A stretch of 64,000 nt of DNA, taken from Photobacterium sp. TLY01. GTDB lineage: Bacteria > Pseudomonadota > Gammaproteobacteria > Enterobacterales > Vibrionaceae. The DNA lies in contig NZ_CP090364.1 of NCBI RefSeq assembly GCF_021432065.1, forward strand, positions 1,316,601-1,380,600. Direction: 5' to 3'. The notes under the pieces were generated by a model, which saw nothing but the letters and a program-made list of their open reading frames with translations, did no database searches and had not been told where the DNA came from. Shown here in pieces: positions 26,928 through 35,565 of this stretch. The translations under genes and the position numbers were made by a program. The number at the start of each line of letters is the position of its first letter. Within the stretch, counting starts at the first letter, position 1.

Positions 26928-27563
26928 TCAGCCGTTTTCAGACAGGCGGTTCAGAAAACCATCCCATGCATCCAGTTTGCCAAAGAATGACTGCACCGGG
27001 ACCGACTGTCTTATTCCCTGCTTTTCCACCATCATTGATGGATAACCCTGAAGCTGATACTGAATCATTTGCTGGGTTGATTCTGAGATAGCATCCTGTT
27101 CATTCGTTGATTCGAATGTTGCGTGCCAGACATCAGCGTCAATCCCCATTGCCTGTGCCAACTCCGCCAGTACTGCAGGGGCATGTGCGGTTTTTCCCTG
27201 CTGATAATGGGCAACCTGGATCCGTTTGAGCATCTCTAACCCTGATTTTCCGCATTGCCCGGCCGCCAGAATGGCACGGATCGGCAACATCGAATCAAGT
27301 ATCACAGTGTCGGTTTTACGCATTTTTGCCAGATAGGCATCGCCAAAGGTGACGCCGCTCAGGGCATGAATACGCTGATCACTGTCGAGAAAATGTCTGC
27401 GGCTCGCTTGGTCTATCGTTCGGTGGTTGAACAAACCACCGGGATGCAGTTCGAGCTTTATATCATTGCGTTCAGCCAGGTGTTCGATGAGCGGGGCTGC
27501 ACCGTAGCACCAGCCGCAAAGCGGGTCGTAAAAGTAATGGACTGTCACAGCTGCGTTTACCAT
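26928..27563 (-). CDS. DsbA-family thioredoxin-fold protein
   Basis: 211-residue protein of the DsbA/FrnE superfamily. The redox motif CGWC sits in HYFYDPLCGWCYGAAPLIEHL, in part, near residues 15-20, and a late GYPSMMVEKQG segment gives the family cis-Pro region in weak form. There is no signal peptide, so a cytosolic disulfide or glutathione-linked function is more likely than periplasmic oxidation. Its start overlaps the stop of the upstream MBL-fold gene by seven bases, so the two are co-transcribed and may be co-translated. Substrate unknown. Confidence 0.8.
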   Translation of the reverse strand: MVNAAVTVHYFYDPLCGWCYGAAPLIEHLAERNDIKLELHPGGLFNHRTIDQASRRHFLDSDQRIHALSGVTFGDAYLAKMRKTDTVILDSMLPIRAILAAGQCGKSGLEMLKRIQVAHYQQGKTAHAPAVLAELAQAMGIDADVWHATFESTNEQDAISESTQQMIQYQLQGYPSMMVEKQGIRQSVPVQSFFGKLDAWDGFLNRLSENG

Positions 27564-28423
27564 TTCATCTCTCCCTTGTGAACTTTTGCACCAATGCTCA
27601 GCGCCATCGGCAGGCCCGCATCCGGGTAGCGTTTTTCCATGGTCTCGATGACTTGCTGACTGTTTTCGCTGGCTTTGACGGTTTGCTGAAATGCCTTCAG
27701 GTAGTTCAGTGTAAACGTGATGTTTTCAGCAGTCATGGGCGTGCCCGCTTTCATATGGCCTGGAATGACAGTGTGCGGCTCCAGAGCCTGCATGGCTTCC
27801 AGTTGTTGTGTCCAGGCGGTTTGTTCAGCAGGTGTCTGTGCGTCAGCCATCCACAGGTGAACGTTACCGTATACGGCCACATTGCCCAGCACGGTTTTGC
27901 TGGACGGGATCCACAGGTAAGGGCGGTGCGCCAGCTCGCCTTGGGTATCACGAATTTCAATGGTTTCGCCGTCAACCGTTAAAGTGGTTTGTGTGTACGC
28001 CTCAGGGAGCAAGGTTTTCACGGGCGCATTCTCACCCATTTTTGGAGTCCAGAAGGCCAGTTTGCCCGCCATCTTCTCTTTGATCACCGCACGTACTGCA
28101 GGCGTGGTGATCAGGCGCGCTTCAGGAAACTGCTCTTTGAGCACTTGTGCGCCAAAGTAGTAATCCGGATCGGCCTGGCTGATAAAAATGGTTTTCAGTG
28201 TTTTACCGCTGTCGAGCACCATCGCGGCGATACGCATGGCATCGGCGCGGGTAAAACCGGTATCGACCAGCAGGGCGTCATGCTCGCCATAGACCAGCGT
28301 GGCATTGACATGAAAGCTGTTGCCATCGGCATTGTAGACCTGGGTTGAGAGCGGCGCCGCTTCGGCCAGCGTGGCGGTAGAAAGTGTGACAAGCGAGGCT
28401 GCCATTAAGCATGTCTTTTTCAT
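27557..28423 (-). CDS. Secreted MBL-fold protein with altered metal motif
   Basis: 288-residue protein with a signal peptide (MKKTCLMAASLVTLSTATLAEA, in part). The metallo-beta-lactamase fold is indicated by ALLVDTGFTRADA, TIFISQADPDYYFGA and HTVIPGHMKAG. The usual zinc motif HxHxDH is replaced by SQADPDYYFG, so the first two metal His are absent, while the later PGH is kept. ATG 28423 is chosen because GGAG lies upstream and the signal peptide begins there; an in-frame ATG 39 bases earlier would hide the signal. Operon partner of the DsbA-like gene and divergent from a LysR gene. Confidence 0.75.
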   Translation of the reverse strand: MKKTCLMAASLVTLSTATLAEAAPLSTQVYNADGNSFHVNATLVYGEHDALLVDTGFTRADAMRIAAMVLDSGKTLKTIFISQADPDYYFGAQVLKEQFPEARLITTPAVRAVIKEKMAGKLAFWTPKMGENAPVKTLLPEAYTQTTLTVDGETIEIRDTQGELAHRPYLWIPSSKTVLGNVAVYGNVHLWMADAQTPAEQTAWTQQLEAMQALEPHTVIPGHMKAGTPMTAENITFTLNYLKAFQQTVKASENSQQVIETMEKRYPDAGLPMALSIGAKVHKGEMKW

Positions 28424-28532
28424 GTGTTCGCTCCAGCGAATGTCATTGGGAATGGCATGCATGATAGTGATTTCATTTGGTTGGATATAGAATCAATTTT
28501 CAACAACATTGTTTCTTAAATCGGACAAATGA

Positions 28533-29420
28533 ATGGACAGACTCACGGCAGCAAAAGTGTTTATTGATGTCGCCACGACCGAAAGTTTCACCACGACAGC
28601 AGAGCGACTGGAAATGTCCCGCTCCATGGTGACCCGCTATATCGCCACCATGGAAGAGTGGATGAAGACCCGGCTGCTACAGCGCACAACCCGCAAAGTG
28701 GCGTTAACCACCGCGGGCCAGCAATGCCTGAAAGAAATCAAACTCTGGGTTGAGCAGGCCGAGCACATAGCGGTGGCCTTGCAGCCGGCCGACCGGCTCA
28801 GCGGCCATATTCGGTTAACAACCAGCATGTCTTTTGCTCATGCGCAGCTTGCAAAAGCAATCCAGCCGTTTTTAGTGCTCAATCCTGAGGTGTCTGTTGA
28901 GATTGATGTCCGCGATCAGGTCACAGATTTGATTGCAGAAAGATTCGATTTAGCCATACGCATAGCCATGGCGCCGGATCCATCGTTAATTGGTAAACCG
29001 ATCGCAGGTTGCGACTCTGTCATGGTGGCGTCACCTGCCTATCTTGAGCGGTCGCCAGACATCCGGGCACCGTCAGATCTCAGCCACCATCAATGCCTCG
29101 GCAATCGTAGTTTCGAGCAGCATGTGTGGCATCTGACGAAAAATAACGTCACTGAATCGGTCGAAGTGTCGTGCCGGTTTATTTCAAACGAAGCTACGGT
29201 ATTGAAAGCCGCGGCAATCGAGGGAGCGGGAGTTGCAATGCAACCCAGGTATCTTGTTGATGAAGATATTCAAGCAGGTAGGTTAGCCGTAGTGTTAAAG
29301 GACTGGATGCCCAAATCCATGTTTGTCTATGCACTTTATCCGTCAAGAGAATACTTATTGCCTGCAGTGCGTGGGCTGATCGATCATCTGACACAGTATT
29401 TTGATGGCAAGCGGTGGTAG
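28533..29420 (+). CDS. LysR-family transcriptional regulator
   Basis: 295-residue LysR-type regulator. Winged helix in residues 1-65 (RLTAAKVFIDVATTESFTTTAERL, in part; SRSMVTRYIATMEEWMKTRLLQRTTRKVALT, in part), followed by a substrate-binding effector domain. It is divergent from the MBL-fold/DsbA-like pair, with 109 bases between the starts, so it most likely controls that pair. Effector unknown. Confidence 0.9.
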   Translation: MDRLTAAKVFIDVATTESFTTTAERLEMSRSMVTRYIATMEEWMKTRLLQRTTRKVALTTAGQQCLKEIKLWVEQAEHIAVALQPADRLSGHIRLTTSMSFAHAQLAKAIQPFLVLNPEVSVEIDVRDQVTDLIAERFDLAIRIAMAPDPSLIGKPIAGCDSVMVASPAYLERSPDIRAPSDLSHHQCLGNRSFEQHVWHLTKNNVTESVEVSCRFISNEATVLKAAAIEGAGVAMQPRYLVDEDIQAGRLAVVLKDWMPKSMFVYALYPSREYLLPAVRGLIDHLTQYFDGKRW

Positions 29421-29702
29421 TACACCTATATTTACCAAGGTTAGAAGGCGGGAGGTATAGGGTAATCTATGACGGAGTTGAATTTTATAATCCACTAATA
29501 TTCAAACACATGGCTTTTTGTGCTGGTATTTATAGGTAACCCGAAATTATTTTCTATTCACAAAAGATATGAAATTGCAACCAGCAGGTTAAACTGTTTT
29601 GCTATTGAGAGTAATTATTCATTATTGACGATGTTTTAATCGCTTATCCTTGTGTGGTATATTACGCGCTTCATTTTTTACAGACAATCAACTGGACTTA
29701 AC

Positions 29703-31382
29703 GTGAAATCTGACATTATCGACAATAAAGTTGTTAATAATCAGCATAGGTTGTTAGAAATATTCGATGCTGGCAGTGAAGGTCTGTGGGAAATGACGCC
29801 GGATAATATGGTGAATTTTTATAATACTCACTTTTATGAAAACTTCGATGTGTCATTACATGGTTCACCACTGGATGAGTGGATTGCCATCATGCATCCT
29901 GAAGATAAAAACCAGTTTATTCAAAATATTAACACGCAGGTGACCGAGAAAATAACACGTTTTCTCAGCCAGTATCGTGTGCGTGACCGACAGGGTGACT
30001 ATCACTGGATTGAAGCGGTCGGTGTGATTCATGCTGATGAGCATGGCAACATTATCTATATGGTCGGCGCTCATAAAGATATCACTGAAAAGAAACATTA
30101 TGAGGATAAGCTGTATCAGCTGGCGTATTGTGATTCACTGACTGGCCTGAATAACAGACGTAAATTAGTGGAAACCCTGACCACCTTGCTTGAAGCTTAT
30201 AGTCAGGCGGCGGTCATGACGTTTGGTTTAAATAAAATCAACCAAATCATGGATGTGTTTGGCTATCAGGCGGGGAACAGGATTATTCTGCTTTGTGCTG
30301 AGTGCCTGAAAGAAGCCTTTGGCTCGGAAAACGTCTATAGAACTCAATCAGATGAATTTGTTGTACTACAGAAAGGTACTTATTCTGAAGACGTATTAAA
30401 ACAACAGATTGGCGCAGTACTGACTGATTTTGAGCAACGCTTTCGCTCTTTTCATCAATCAAGGATACAGGCATTGAATGTGGGTGTTTATTTGTTGATG
30501 GAAAATAAACACCTGAATGAAAATGTAGAATCACTCTTATATAAATCCACGCTGATCATGCGGCACGGCTCAGAAAAAGATGCCTGTATTTCTTTTTATG
30601 CGGATGATGAAAAAGATGCCATTGAACGTCATCTCTTTTTGGAAACAGGGATTAAAAAAGCCATCACTGACAATGAATTTTATCTGTTGTTTCAGCCGAT
30701 TGTCTGCGCATCTACAGGGAACATCGTCAGTGTAGAATCGCTGATCCGCTGGAACAGTGTTCGCTATGGCGAGATCATGCCCACTGAATTTATCAGCATT
30801 GCAGAAGAAAACGGGGATATTGTTGAGTTGGGTTATCATGTGCTTGTGCTGGCCTGTGAATTTTTAAATCAGTACAGAGAGGTTCACTCCAGCGTGATTA
30901 AGGCGTCGGTCAATGTATCCGTTGTGCAACTGATGCAGCCTGACTTTGTTGCCCATTTTCTGGCCATCGTTCGCCACTATCAATTACAACCAGAAAACCT
31001 GACCATAGAGATGACCGAGTCTGTCATTCTTGAATCAAATCCTTTTGCGGTACAACAACTGCTGGCACTGAATCAGGCAGGGTTCACCATTTCCCTGGAT
31101 GATTTTGGTTCGGGTTATACCTCTTTCAATACTTTTTTTTCTATTCCGTTCACCCAGCTTAAACTGGACAAAACCATTATCAAAAAAATGGCAGAGAACC
31201 CATCCGTCCGAACTTATGTGAAATTTCTGGTGAATATGTGTAACGAGAAGGAGGTGACTGTGGTTGCCGAAGGGATTGAAGATATGGCCCAGGCTGAACT
31301 GGTGAAAAAAGCGGGTGTTGATTTGATGCAAGGATTTTATTTTTACAAACCCAAGAGCGGCAAGACACTTATTGAATTGTAA
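29703..31382 (+). CDS. PAS-GGDEF(degenerate)-EAL protein
   Basis: About 559 residues. A PAS/PAC sensor region occupies roughly residues 10-135 (YRVRDRQGDYHWIEAVGVIH), a GGDEF-like domain follows to about 300, and the rest is an EAL phosphodiesterase domain. The GGDEF active-site motif reads TQSDEF, so diguanylate cyclase activity is doubtful. The EAL motif reads ESLIRW, but DDFGSGYTSF and the downstream VVAEGIED segment are intact, so c-di-GMP hydrolysis remains possible. GTG 29703 is preferred because a -10-like TATATT lies at 29659; GTG 29652 would add 17 residues. It stands alone; output unknown. Confidence 0.85.
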   Translation: MKSDIIDNKVVNNQHRLLEIFDAGSEGLWEMTPDNMVNFYNTHFYENFDVSLHGSPLDEWIAIMHPEDKNQFIQNINTQVTEKITRFLSQYRVRDRQGDYHWIEAVGVIHADEHGNIIYMVGAHKDITEKKHYEDKLYQLAYCDSLTGLNNRRKLVETLTTLLEAYSQAAVMTFGLNKINQIMDVFGYQAGNRIILLCAECLKEAFGSENVYRTQSDEFVVLQKGTYSEDVLKQQIGAVLTDFEQRFRSFHQSRIQALNVGVYLLMENKHLNENVESLLYKSTLIMRHGSEKDACISFYADDEKDAIERHLFLETGIKKAITDNEFYLLFQPIVCASTGNIVSVESLIRWNSVRYGEIMPTEFISIAEENGDIVELGYHVLVLACEFLNQYREVHSSVIKASVNVSVVQLMQPDFVAHFLAIVRHYQLQPENLTIEMTESVILESNPFAVQQLLALNQAGFTISLDDFGSGYTSFNTFFSIPFTQLKLDKTIIKKMAENPSVRTYVKFLVNMCNEKEVTVVAEGIEDMAQAELVKKAGVDLMQGFYFYKPKSGKTLIEL

Positions 31383-31388
31383 GCGGTA

Positions 31389-32042
31389 TCATTTCGACCT
31401 TGCTACAGCCTGTGTACGTGCATCCGGGGTTTGTTTTAGTTTGGCGGCGAAGTCCCGGACTAATCCGGGCATATCGAAGTCCGGGCTAAACCGCCCGTGA
31501 AACAGGCCATCAGGACCAATTATCGAAAATTTGATGGAATGTGCAACACTGTAGCCTTCTTTGTTTTCTGAGACTTCAAACCGGATACCAAGGCTATTTG
31601 CCAAACGAGTTAACTGCGCCTCACTACCCGTTACTCCTTGAATTGAAGCATCAAAGTACTGTAAGTACTGGCTGAGTTCGGCAACTGAATCCTGCGTGGG
31701 ATCAACAGACACAAAAACAAAAGCGACGTTATGTTTACCTGGGTTTTCTGACAGAACTGCAGAGAGTTTTGACAGCTGTGCCAAACTGGTCGGGCAGATG
31801 TCCGGACAATGGAGAAAGCCAAATAACACGATGGTCCAATGTCCCAGTAATGATTGGTTCGTAAACGCACCGGCCGCAGATTCAAGGCTAAAATTGTCCA
31901 GACTGCGCGGGTTGTCCAGCCATTCAATGGCTTGTTGTGTCTTGGGTTGTAGTGCTTTGGGTTCGGGGGCTAAGATAGCCAGTGTTGCTCCCAAGGCGAT
32001 ACCCAGGCTGAGCAGTAAAAAAACAAGCTTTGCACTACTCAT
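31389..32042 (-). CDS. SCO1/SenC-family protein
   Basis: 217-residue thioredoxin-fold protein with an N-terminal membrane anchor (residues 6-25). The copper/redox motif CPDIC is in FGFLHCPDICPTSLAQLSKL, and the downstream His ligand lies in YSVAHSIKFSIIGPDG. Family members deliver copper to cytochrome oxidase or act as thiol reductases. Last gene of a four-gene operon, overlapping the preceding gene by eight bases. No oxidase genes are adjacent, so a redox role linked to the AhpD-like partner is an alternative. Confidence 0.88.
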   Translation of the reverse strand: MSSAKLVFLLLSLGIALGATLAILAPEPKALQPKTQQAIEWLDNPRSLDNFSLESAAGAFTNQSLLGHWTIVLFGFLHCPDICPTSLAQLSKLSAVLSENPGKHNVAFVFVSVDPTQDSVAELSQYLQYFDASIQGVTGSEAQLTRLANSLGIRFEVSENKEGYSVAHSIKFSIIGPDGLFHGRFSPDFDMPGLVRDFAAKLKQTPDARTQAVARSK

Positions 32043-32436
32043 TTGCCGGTACCTTATAACGGGTATAAATCAGCCACAGCGCCAGTAATGCAGGCAATGT
32101 CACGCCGCCAAAATCAATGATCAGAAATTCAGGCCCGCAGATGCCAGCAAGCACTTCCCACACGTGGAAAATGGCATGGCCGGTTAACCAGGCCGTTGGC
32201 ATCAGCCAAAGTGTCAAGCTATGTCTGGTGTCAATCGCTCCCAAAATAAAAGCGGCACCGATCAGGCTGTAATTCATGCCAATATCGCGCAGAAAATGCT
32301 GATTGAACGGTCCACGGTCCGGCACACCCGGCACCATCCAATACCAGGTTTCCGGGGCGATCGTCATCAATACGCCGTTAGCCAATGCTGCCAACCCGAG
32401 CAGTGCTGCTATTCTGTTACACCATTTATTCAGCAT
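32035..32436 (-). CDS. Small four-helix membrane protein of unknown function
   Basis: 133 residues with about four hydrophobic helices (residues 8-28, 55-70, 75-95, 105-125). Not confidently assignable; the overall form resembles DoxX-like or DUF-type small membrane proteins. A charged first loop (PGVPDRGPFNQHFLRDIGMNY, in part) is the most distinctive part. It overlaps the genes on both sides (11 and 8 bases) within the operon, so it is surely co-expressed with the AhpD-like and SCO1-like proteins. Confidence 0.75.
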   Translation of the reverse strand: MLNKWCNRIAALLGLAALANGVLMTIAPETWYWMVPGVPDRGPFNQHFLRDIGMNYSLIGAAFILGAIDTRHSLTLWLMPTAWLTGHAIFHVWEVLAGICGPEFLIIDFGGVTLPALLALWLIYTRYKVPANE

Positions 32437-32998
32437 GCTTCCTCTCTCCGGTTAAATCCGCTCCCTGCTCAGGTGTGATGGATGATGCGTTGATCTGAAT
32501 TCGATGACAGGTTTTCCCGTAGCCCAGCGTGTATTTCAGGGCCGGATACACCCGATAAGCACTGATGGCAAAACCAATCGTAATGAGCCCTTTGGGACCC
32601 CACAAAGCCAGTATTTTTTCACGATAATCATCCGCTTCAGGGTGATGAGCCAGCACACACTCAGTAAAGTTCACCACCAGGGCAATCTCTTCAGGCAGAT
32701 TGTTTAAATCTTTGTCAATCATGGCTTGTACAGTCTCCGGGCTTATTTTTGCCTCCAGGGCCATATTGACCGCCAACTGTGTACATGGGCCGCAATCGTC
32801 CGAGAGAATGGCGCGAATTCTGGCGGCATAGAGCGGCCCAGCGGGCACATGACCCGAGTGCGAAGACATGGTCTGAAATCCCATAAATTTCAGGAAAGCC
32901 CCGAGATCGGTTTTCAGAATATCCTGCTGATAACGAATGTCGTAATCGTAACGGTTTTTGAATGTCAGCAGCATTTTGCTCAACAGATAGCGAATCAT
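32426..32998 (-). CDS. AhpD-like / carboxymuconolactone decarboxylase-like protein
   Basis: 190 residues. A CxxC motif (SDDCGPCTQLAVNMAL) in a helical context is the AhpD/CMD-type redox centre, and a following LVVNFTECVLAHH stretch resembles the second family helix. ATG 32998 is chosen because AGGA precedes it and the codon overlaps the MFS stop (ATGA); the longer reading frame to 33094 runs inside the MFS gene. Such proteins reduce peroxides or act as thiol relays. Substrate unknown. Confidence 0.72.
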   Translation of the reverse strand: MIRYLLSKMLLTFKNRYDYDIRYQQDILKTDLGAFLKFMGFQTMSSHSGHVPAGPLYAARIRAILSDDCGPCTQLAVNMALEAKISPETVQAMIDKDLNNLPEEIALVVNFTECVLAHHPEADDYREKILALWGPKGLITIGFAISAYRVYPALKYTLGYGKTCHRIQINASSITPEQGADLTGERKHAE

Positions 32999-34194
32999 AT
33001 TGGGTCCTTCGCATTTGACTGATAGTGAGATGACAACACAGGGTTTTCCGCTTTTTCCTGTGCCTGGACAGGCTTGAATAACAGAAAGAGGCACGCGAGA
33101 AAGACCAGAGCGCTGGCATAGAGCATGATCGAAAAGTTACCGTTATCTAATAAGCCGGCAGCGAGCAGGGGGCCGGTCGCTAAACCGACAGAAGAAACAA
33201 CAGCCGCCAGCGCTGAAAGACGGCCTGTGCCGTCCATGTCAGCCGTTACCGCTAACAAATAAGACTGAACTGCAGGCCAGGAAAAAAACAGCAGCGCCAT
33301 TGAAGTGATATAAAACAGCGGAGTAAGCGGTGAGACGCTCAGCAAGAGCGCAGAAAAGACCGACAGAGCCACACCCGTGATCACCCAGGATAACCGACCA
33401 AAACGGTTACCGCTGATCACAGGGAGCATAGCTCCCAACAGTCCCAGCAATCCGGTCATTGCGATAGACAGACTGACATGATCCGCGTGAATGCCTGCAT
33501 TGAGGCCAATGCGTCCGACATAAGTCCAGATGGCACTGGCAGCAAGCTGATAGGCGGTGATGGCTAGCAGTAATAACACCGCGTTTCCATTCAGTTCAGA
33601 CAACAATACCGATTGCTTGACTGGCTTGTGATCAGTTGCAAGCGAAGGCAGAAACAGCATCATAATCAGGCTCAGTAAGGCAAAGCCTGCCATGAGATAA
33701 AAAACGGCATAAGCGCCCAGCAGCATTTCGAATGCTGGCAGCAGGTAAATCACCAAAGCGCCCAGGTTGAACTGAATGAGTAACAAGGTGCCAAAAGCAC
33801 GATCCGCATTGTTTAACCTGGCCAGTACAGAAAAGCCGATACCGACACAAAGCCCACCGAATAGCCCGGCTAAAAAGCGCCAGCCGAGCATGACACTGTA
33901 GTCTTCTATCCATAACGTCCCGGTATCTATGACAGCTAACATGGGTAAGCAGGTATACATGGCCTGCTGCCAACGCATACGGCGTACCAGGAATATTGCG
34001 ATTGTGCTACCCAAAAGGCCCCCGTAACCATTGAGCGCAACAATCTGTCCGGCCTGTGCATCGCTAAAACCAATACTGCCTGCGAGAGCATTCACCACAC
34101 CCGGCAGAAAATTAATATAGGAAAGCCCGGCCATCGTGATGAATGCCAGGAAAAAATAAGCCAGCGGATGATTGGAGGATACTTTGCTGAACAT
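32995..34194 (-). CDS. MFS transporter
   Basis: 399-residue major facilitator with twelve predicted helices and the loop signature FLVRRMRWQQAMY in the cytosolic loop between helices 2 and 3. It resembles drug/metabolite efflux-type MFS proteins but shows no feature fixing a substrate. First gene of an operon with the AhpD-like, membrane and SCO1-like genes, overlapping the next gene by four bases. Divergent from a LysR gene that begins 159 bases away. Confidence 0.88.
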   Translation of the reverse strand: MFSKVSSNHPLAYFFLAFITMAGLSYINFLPGVVNALAGSIGFSDAQAGQIVALNGYGGLLGSTIAIFLVRRMRWQQAMYTCLPMLAVIDTGTLWIEDYSVMLGWRFLAGLFGGLCVGIGFSVLARLNNADRAFGTLLLIQFNLGALVIYLLPAFEMLLGAYAVFYLMAGFALLSLIMMLFLPSLATDHKPVKQSVLLSELNGNAVLLLLAITAYQLAASAIWTYVGRIGLNAGIHADHVSLSIAMTGLLGLLGAMLPVISGNRFGRLSWVITGVALSVFSALLLSVSPLTPLFYITSMALLFFSWPAVQSYLLAVTADMDGTGRLSALAAVVSSVGLATGPLLAAGLLDNGNFSIMLYASALVFLACLFLLFKPVQAQEKAENPVLSSHYQSNAKDPI

Positions 34195-34352
34195 AAAACC
34201 TCATGGATGTAATACGGTTTGTTGTTGGAGCATGAATATTAAGATTCAGAAAAGGGAAGAAAAACAGGCTCCAATCCCTTTGAGTCGTGAATACTATTCA
34301 TGAATTTTTATTGCTATAGTCAGCCAACGAATAATCGCTTGATGCTCAGTGA

Positions 34353-35312
34353 ATGGATAAACTCAGGTCATTAGAAATATTTTTAGCCACGTGTGATGGT
34401 GAGAGTTTTGCGGCAGCGGCACGCACCTGTAACACGGATCCATCGACGGTCAGTAAGGCAATCAGCCGGCTGGAAGCGCAATTAGGACTGACGCTTTTTC
34501 AGCGCTCTACCCGGCAATTGCGAATTACCGATGCGGGTCAGCGCTATGCCGATACAGTGCGCAAGATGATTCAGGATCTCACCGTTTGCGAAGATGAGCT
34601 GAAGCATTTGAATGATTCACCCAGCGGTATACTGCGTATCAGCTCGGCCGTCTGTTATGGTCATCTCTATCTTCGTCCCTTGCTGCAGGCATTCTGCCAG
34701 CGTTACCCAGCTATTCAGTTAGATCTTGAAATCAGTGACTTACACGCAGATATCATTGAAAACCATATTGATGTCGCGCTGCGTACGGGTTACGTCAAGG
34801 ACAGCCGCCTGGTGGCCCGGCGTCTGAGCCCGATGGACTTTCTTGTCTGTGCATCGCCAGATTATTTAGCCGCACAAGGCATCCCCCAAAGTGCCAATGA
34901 CTTTCATCAGCACAGCTGGATTGGTTTTCGTATTCAAGAAACACAACAGCTGCAGCCCATTTTTTTGCCCGATGCGCAGGGTGAATATGTTCCTTACGAA
35001 TTAAAACGGACACATATCACTGATGATGGCGAAGCCATGGCCGGGATGTGTGCTGATGGTCTGGGCTTTGCTCAGCTACCTCACTTTCTTGCAAAACAGG
35101 GTTTGAACAACGGCAGCTTAGTATCCTTATATCCTTATTTCAGGCCGCCACAGCCTGATAATGGCGTGTTTGCTATCTACCCAAAGCGGGAATATTTACC
35201 TGCTAAAGTCAGCGTGTTTATTGAATTTATGACCACCTCTTTAGCCGCGATGGGCGAAAGCACGAACCATACCTGGGCGGAAAACTGGACGCCTCTTGTG
35301 GGTCACCGGTGA
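34353..35312 (+). CDS. LysR-family transcriptional regulator
   Basis: 319-residue LysR-type regulator: winged helix in residues 1-65 (LEIFLATCDGESFAAAARTC; STVSKAISRLEAQLGLTLFQRSTRQLRIT, in part), then the effector domain. The form is that of the CrgA/DsdC-like group often found divergent from transporters. Position points to control of the MFS/AhpD/SCO operon. The C-terminal tail after about residue 300 is Trp-rich and unusual. Confidence 0.9.
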   Translation: MDKLRSLEIFLATCDGESFAAAARTCNTDPSTVSKAISRLEAQLGLTLFQRSTRQLRITDAGQRYADTVRKMIQDLTVCEDELKHLNDSPSGILRISSAVCYGHLYLRPLLQAFCQRYPAIQLDLEISDLHADIIENHIDVALRTGYVKDSRLVARRLSPMDFLVCASPDYLAAQGIPQSANDFHQHSWIGFRIQETQQLQPIFLPDAQGEYVPYELKRTHITDDGEAMAGMCADGLGFAQLPHFLAKQGLNNGSLVSLYPYFRPPQPDNGVFAIYPKREYLPAKVSVFIEFMTTSLAAMGESTNHTWAENWTPLVGHR

Positions 35313-35520
35313 GGTGAAGAACAAAGTGACTGGGACTGTGTTCAACGTGGTGATTGCATGATATCTAAGTTGACGAAAGGTTTTACTTAAGATTTTTATA
35401 ACGCAATGAAAGGAAATATATTATTGATTCACAGGATACTTGATTTCTCTATTGATGATGGGTGTTATGTGACTTCATTATATGTGTTCGTGGTTTTAAT
35501 TATTCTACCTGTTTTGATTA

Positions 35521-35558
35521 AAAGGTGTTGCTTAGTGATTATTAGCAACACCTTTTTT
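35521..35558. terminator. Strong terminator, probably bidirectional
   Basis: AAAGGTGTTGC...GCAACACCTTT stem (11 bp) with six T on the right and TTTT when read leftwards. It lies just past the stop of the leftward lipoprotein gene and past the rightward LysR gene. Confidence 0.8.
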
Positions 35559-35565
35559 GGGTTTA

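Noticed and set aside
32999-33094. N-terminal extension of the AhpD-like protein
   Set aside because: Lies inside the MFS gene; ATG 32998 has AGGA upstream and overlaps the MFS stop in the usual ATGA way.
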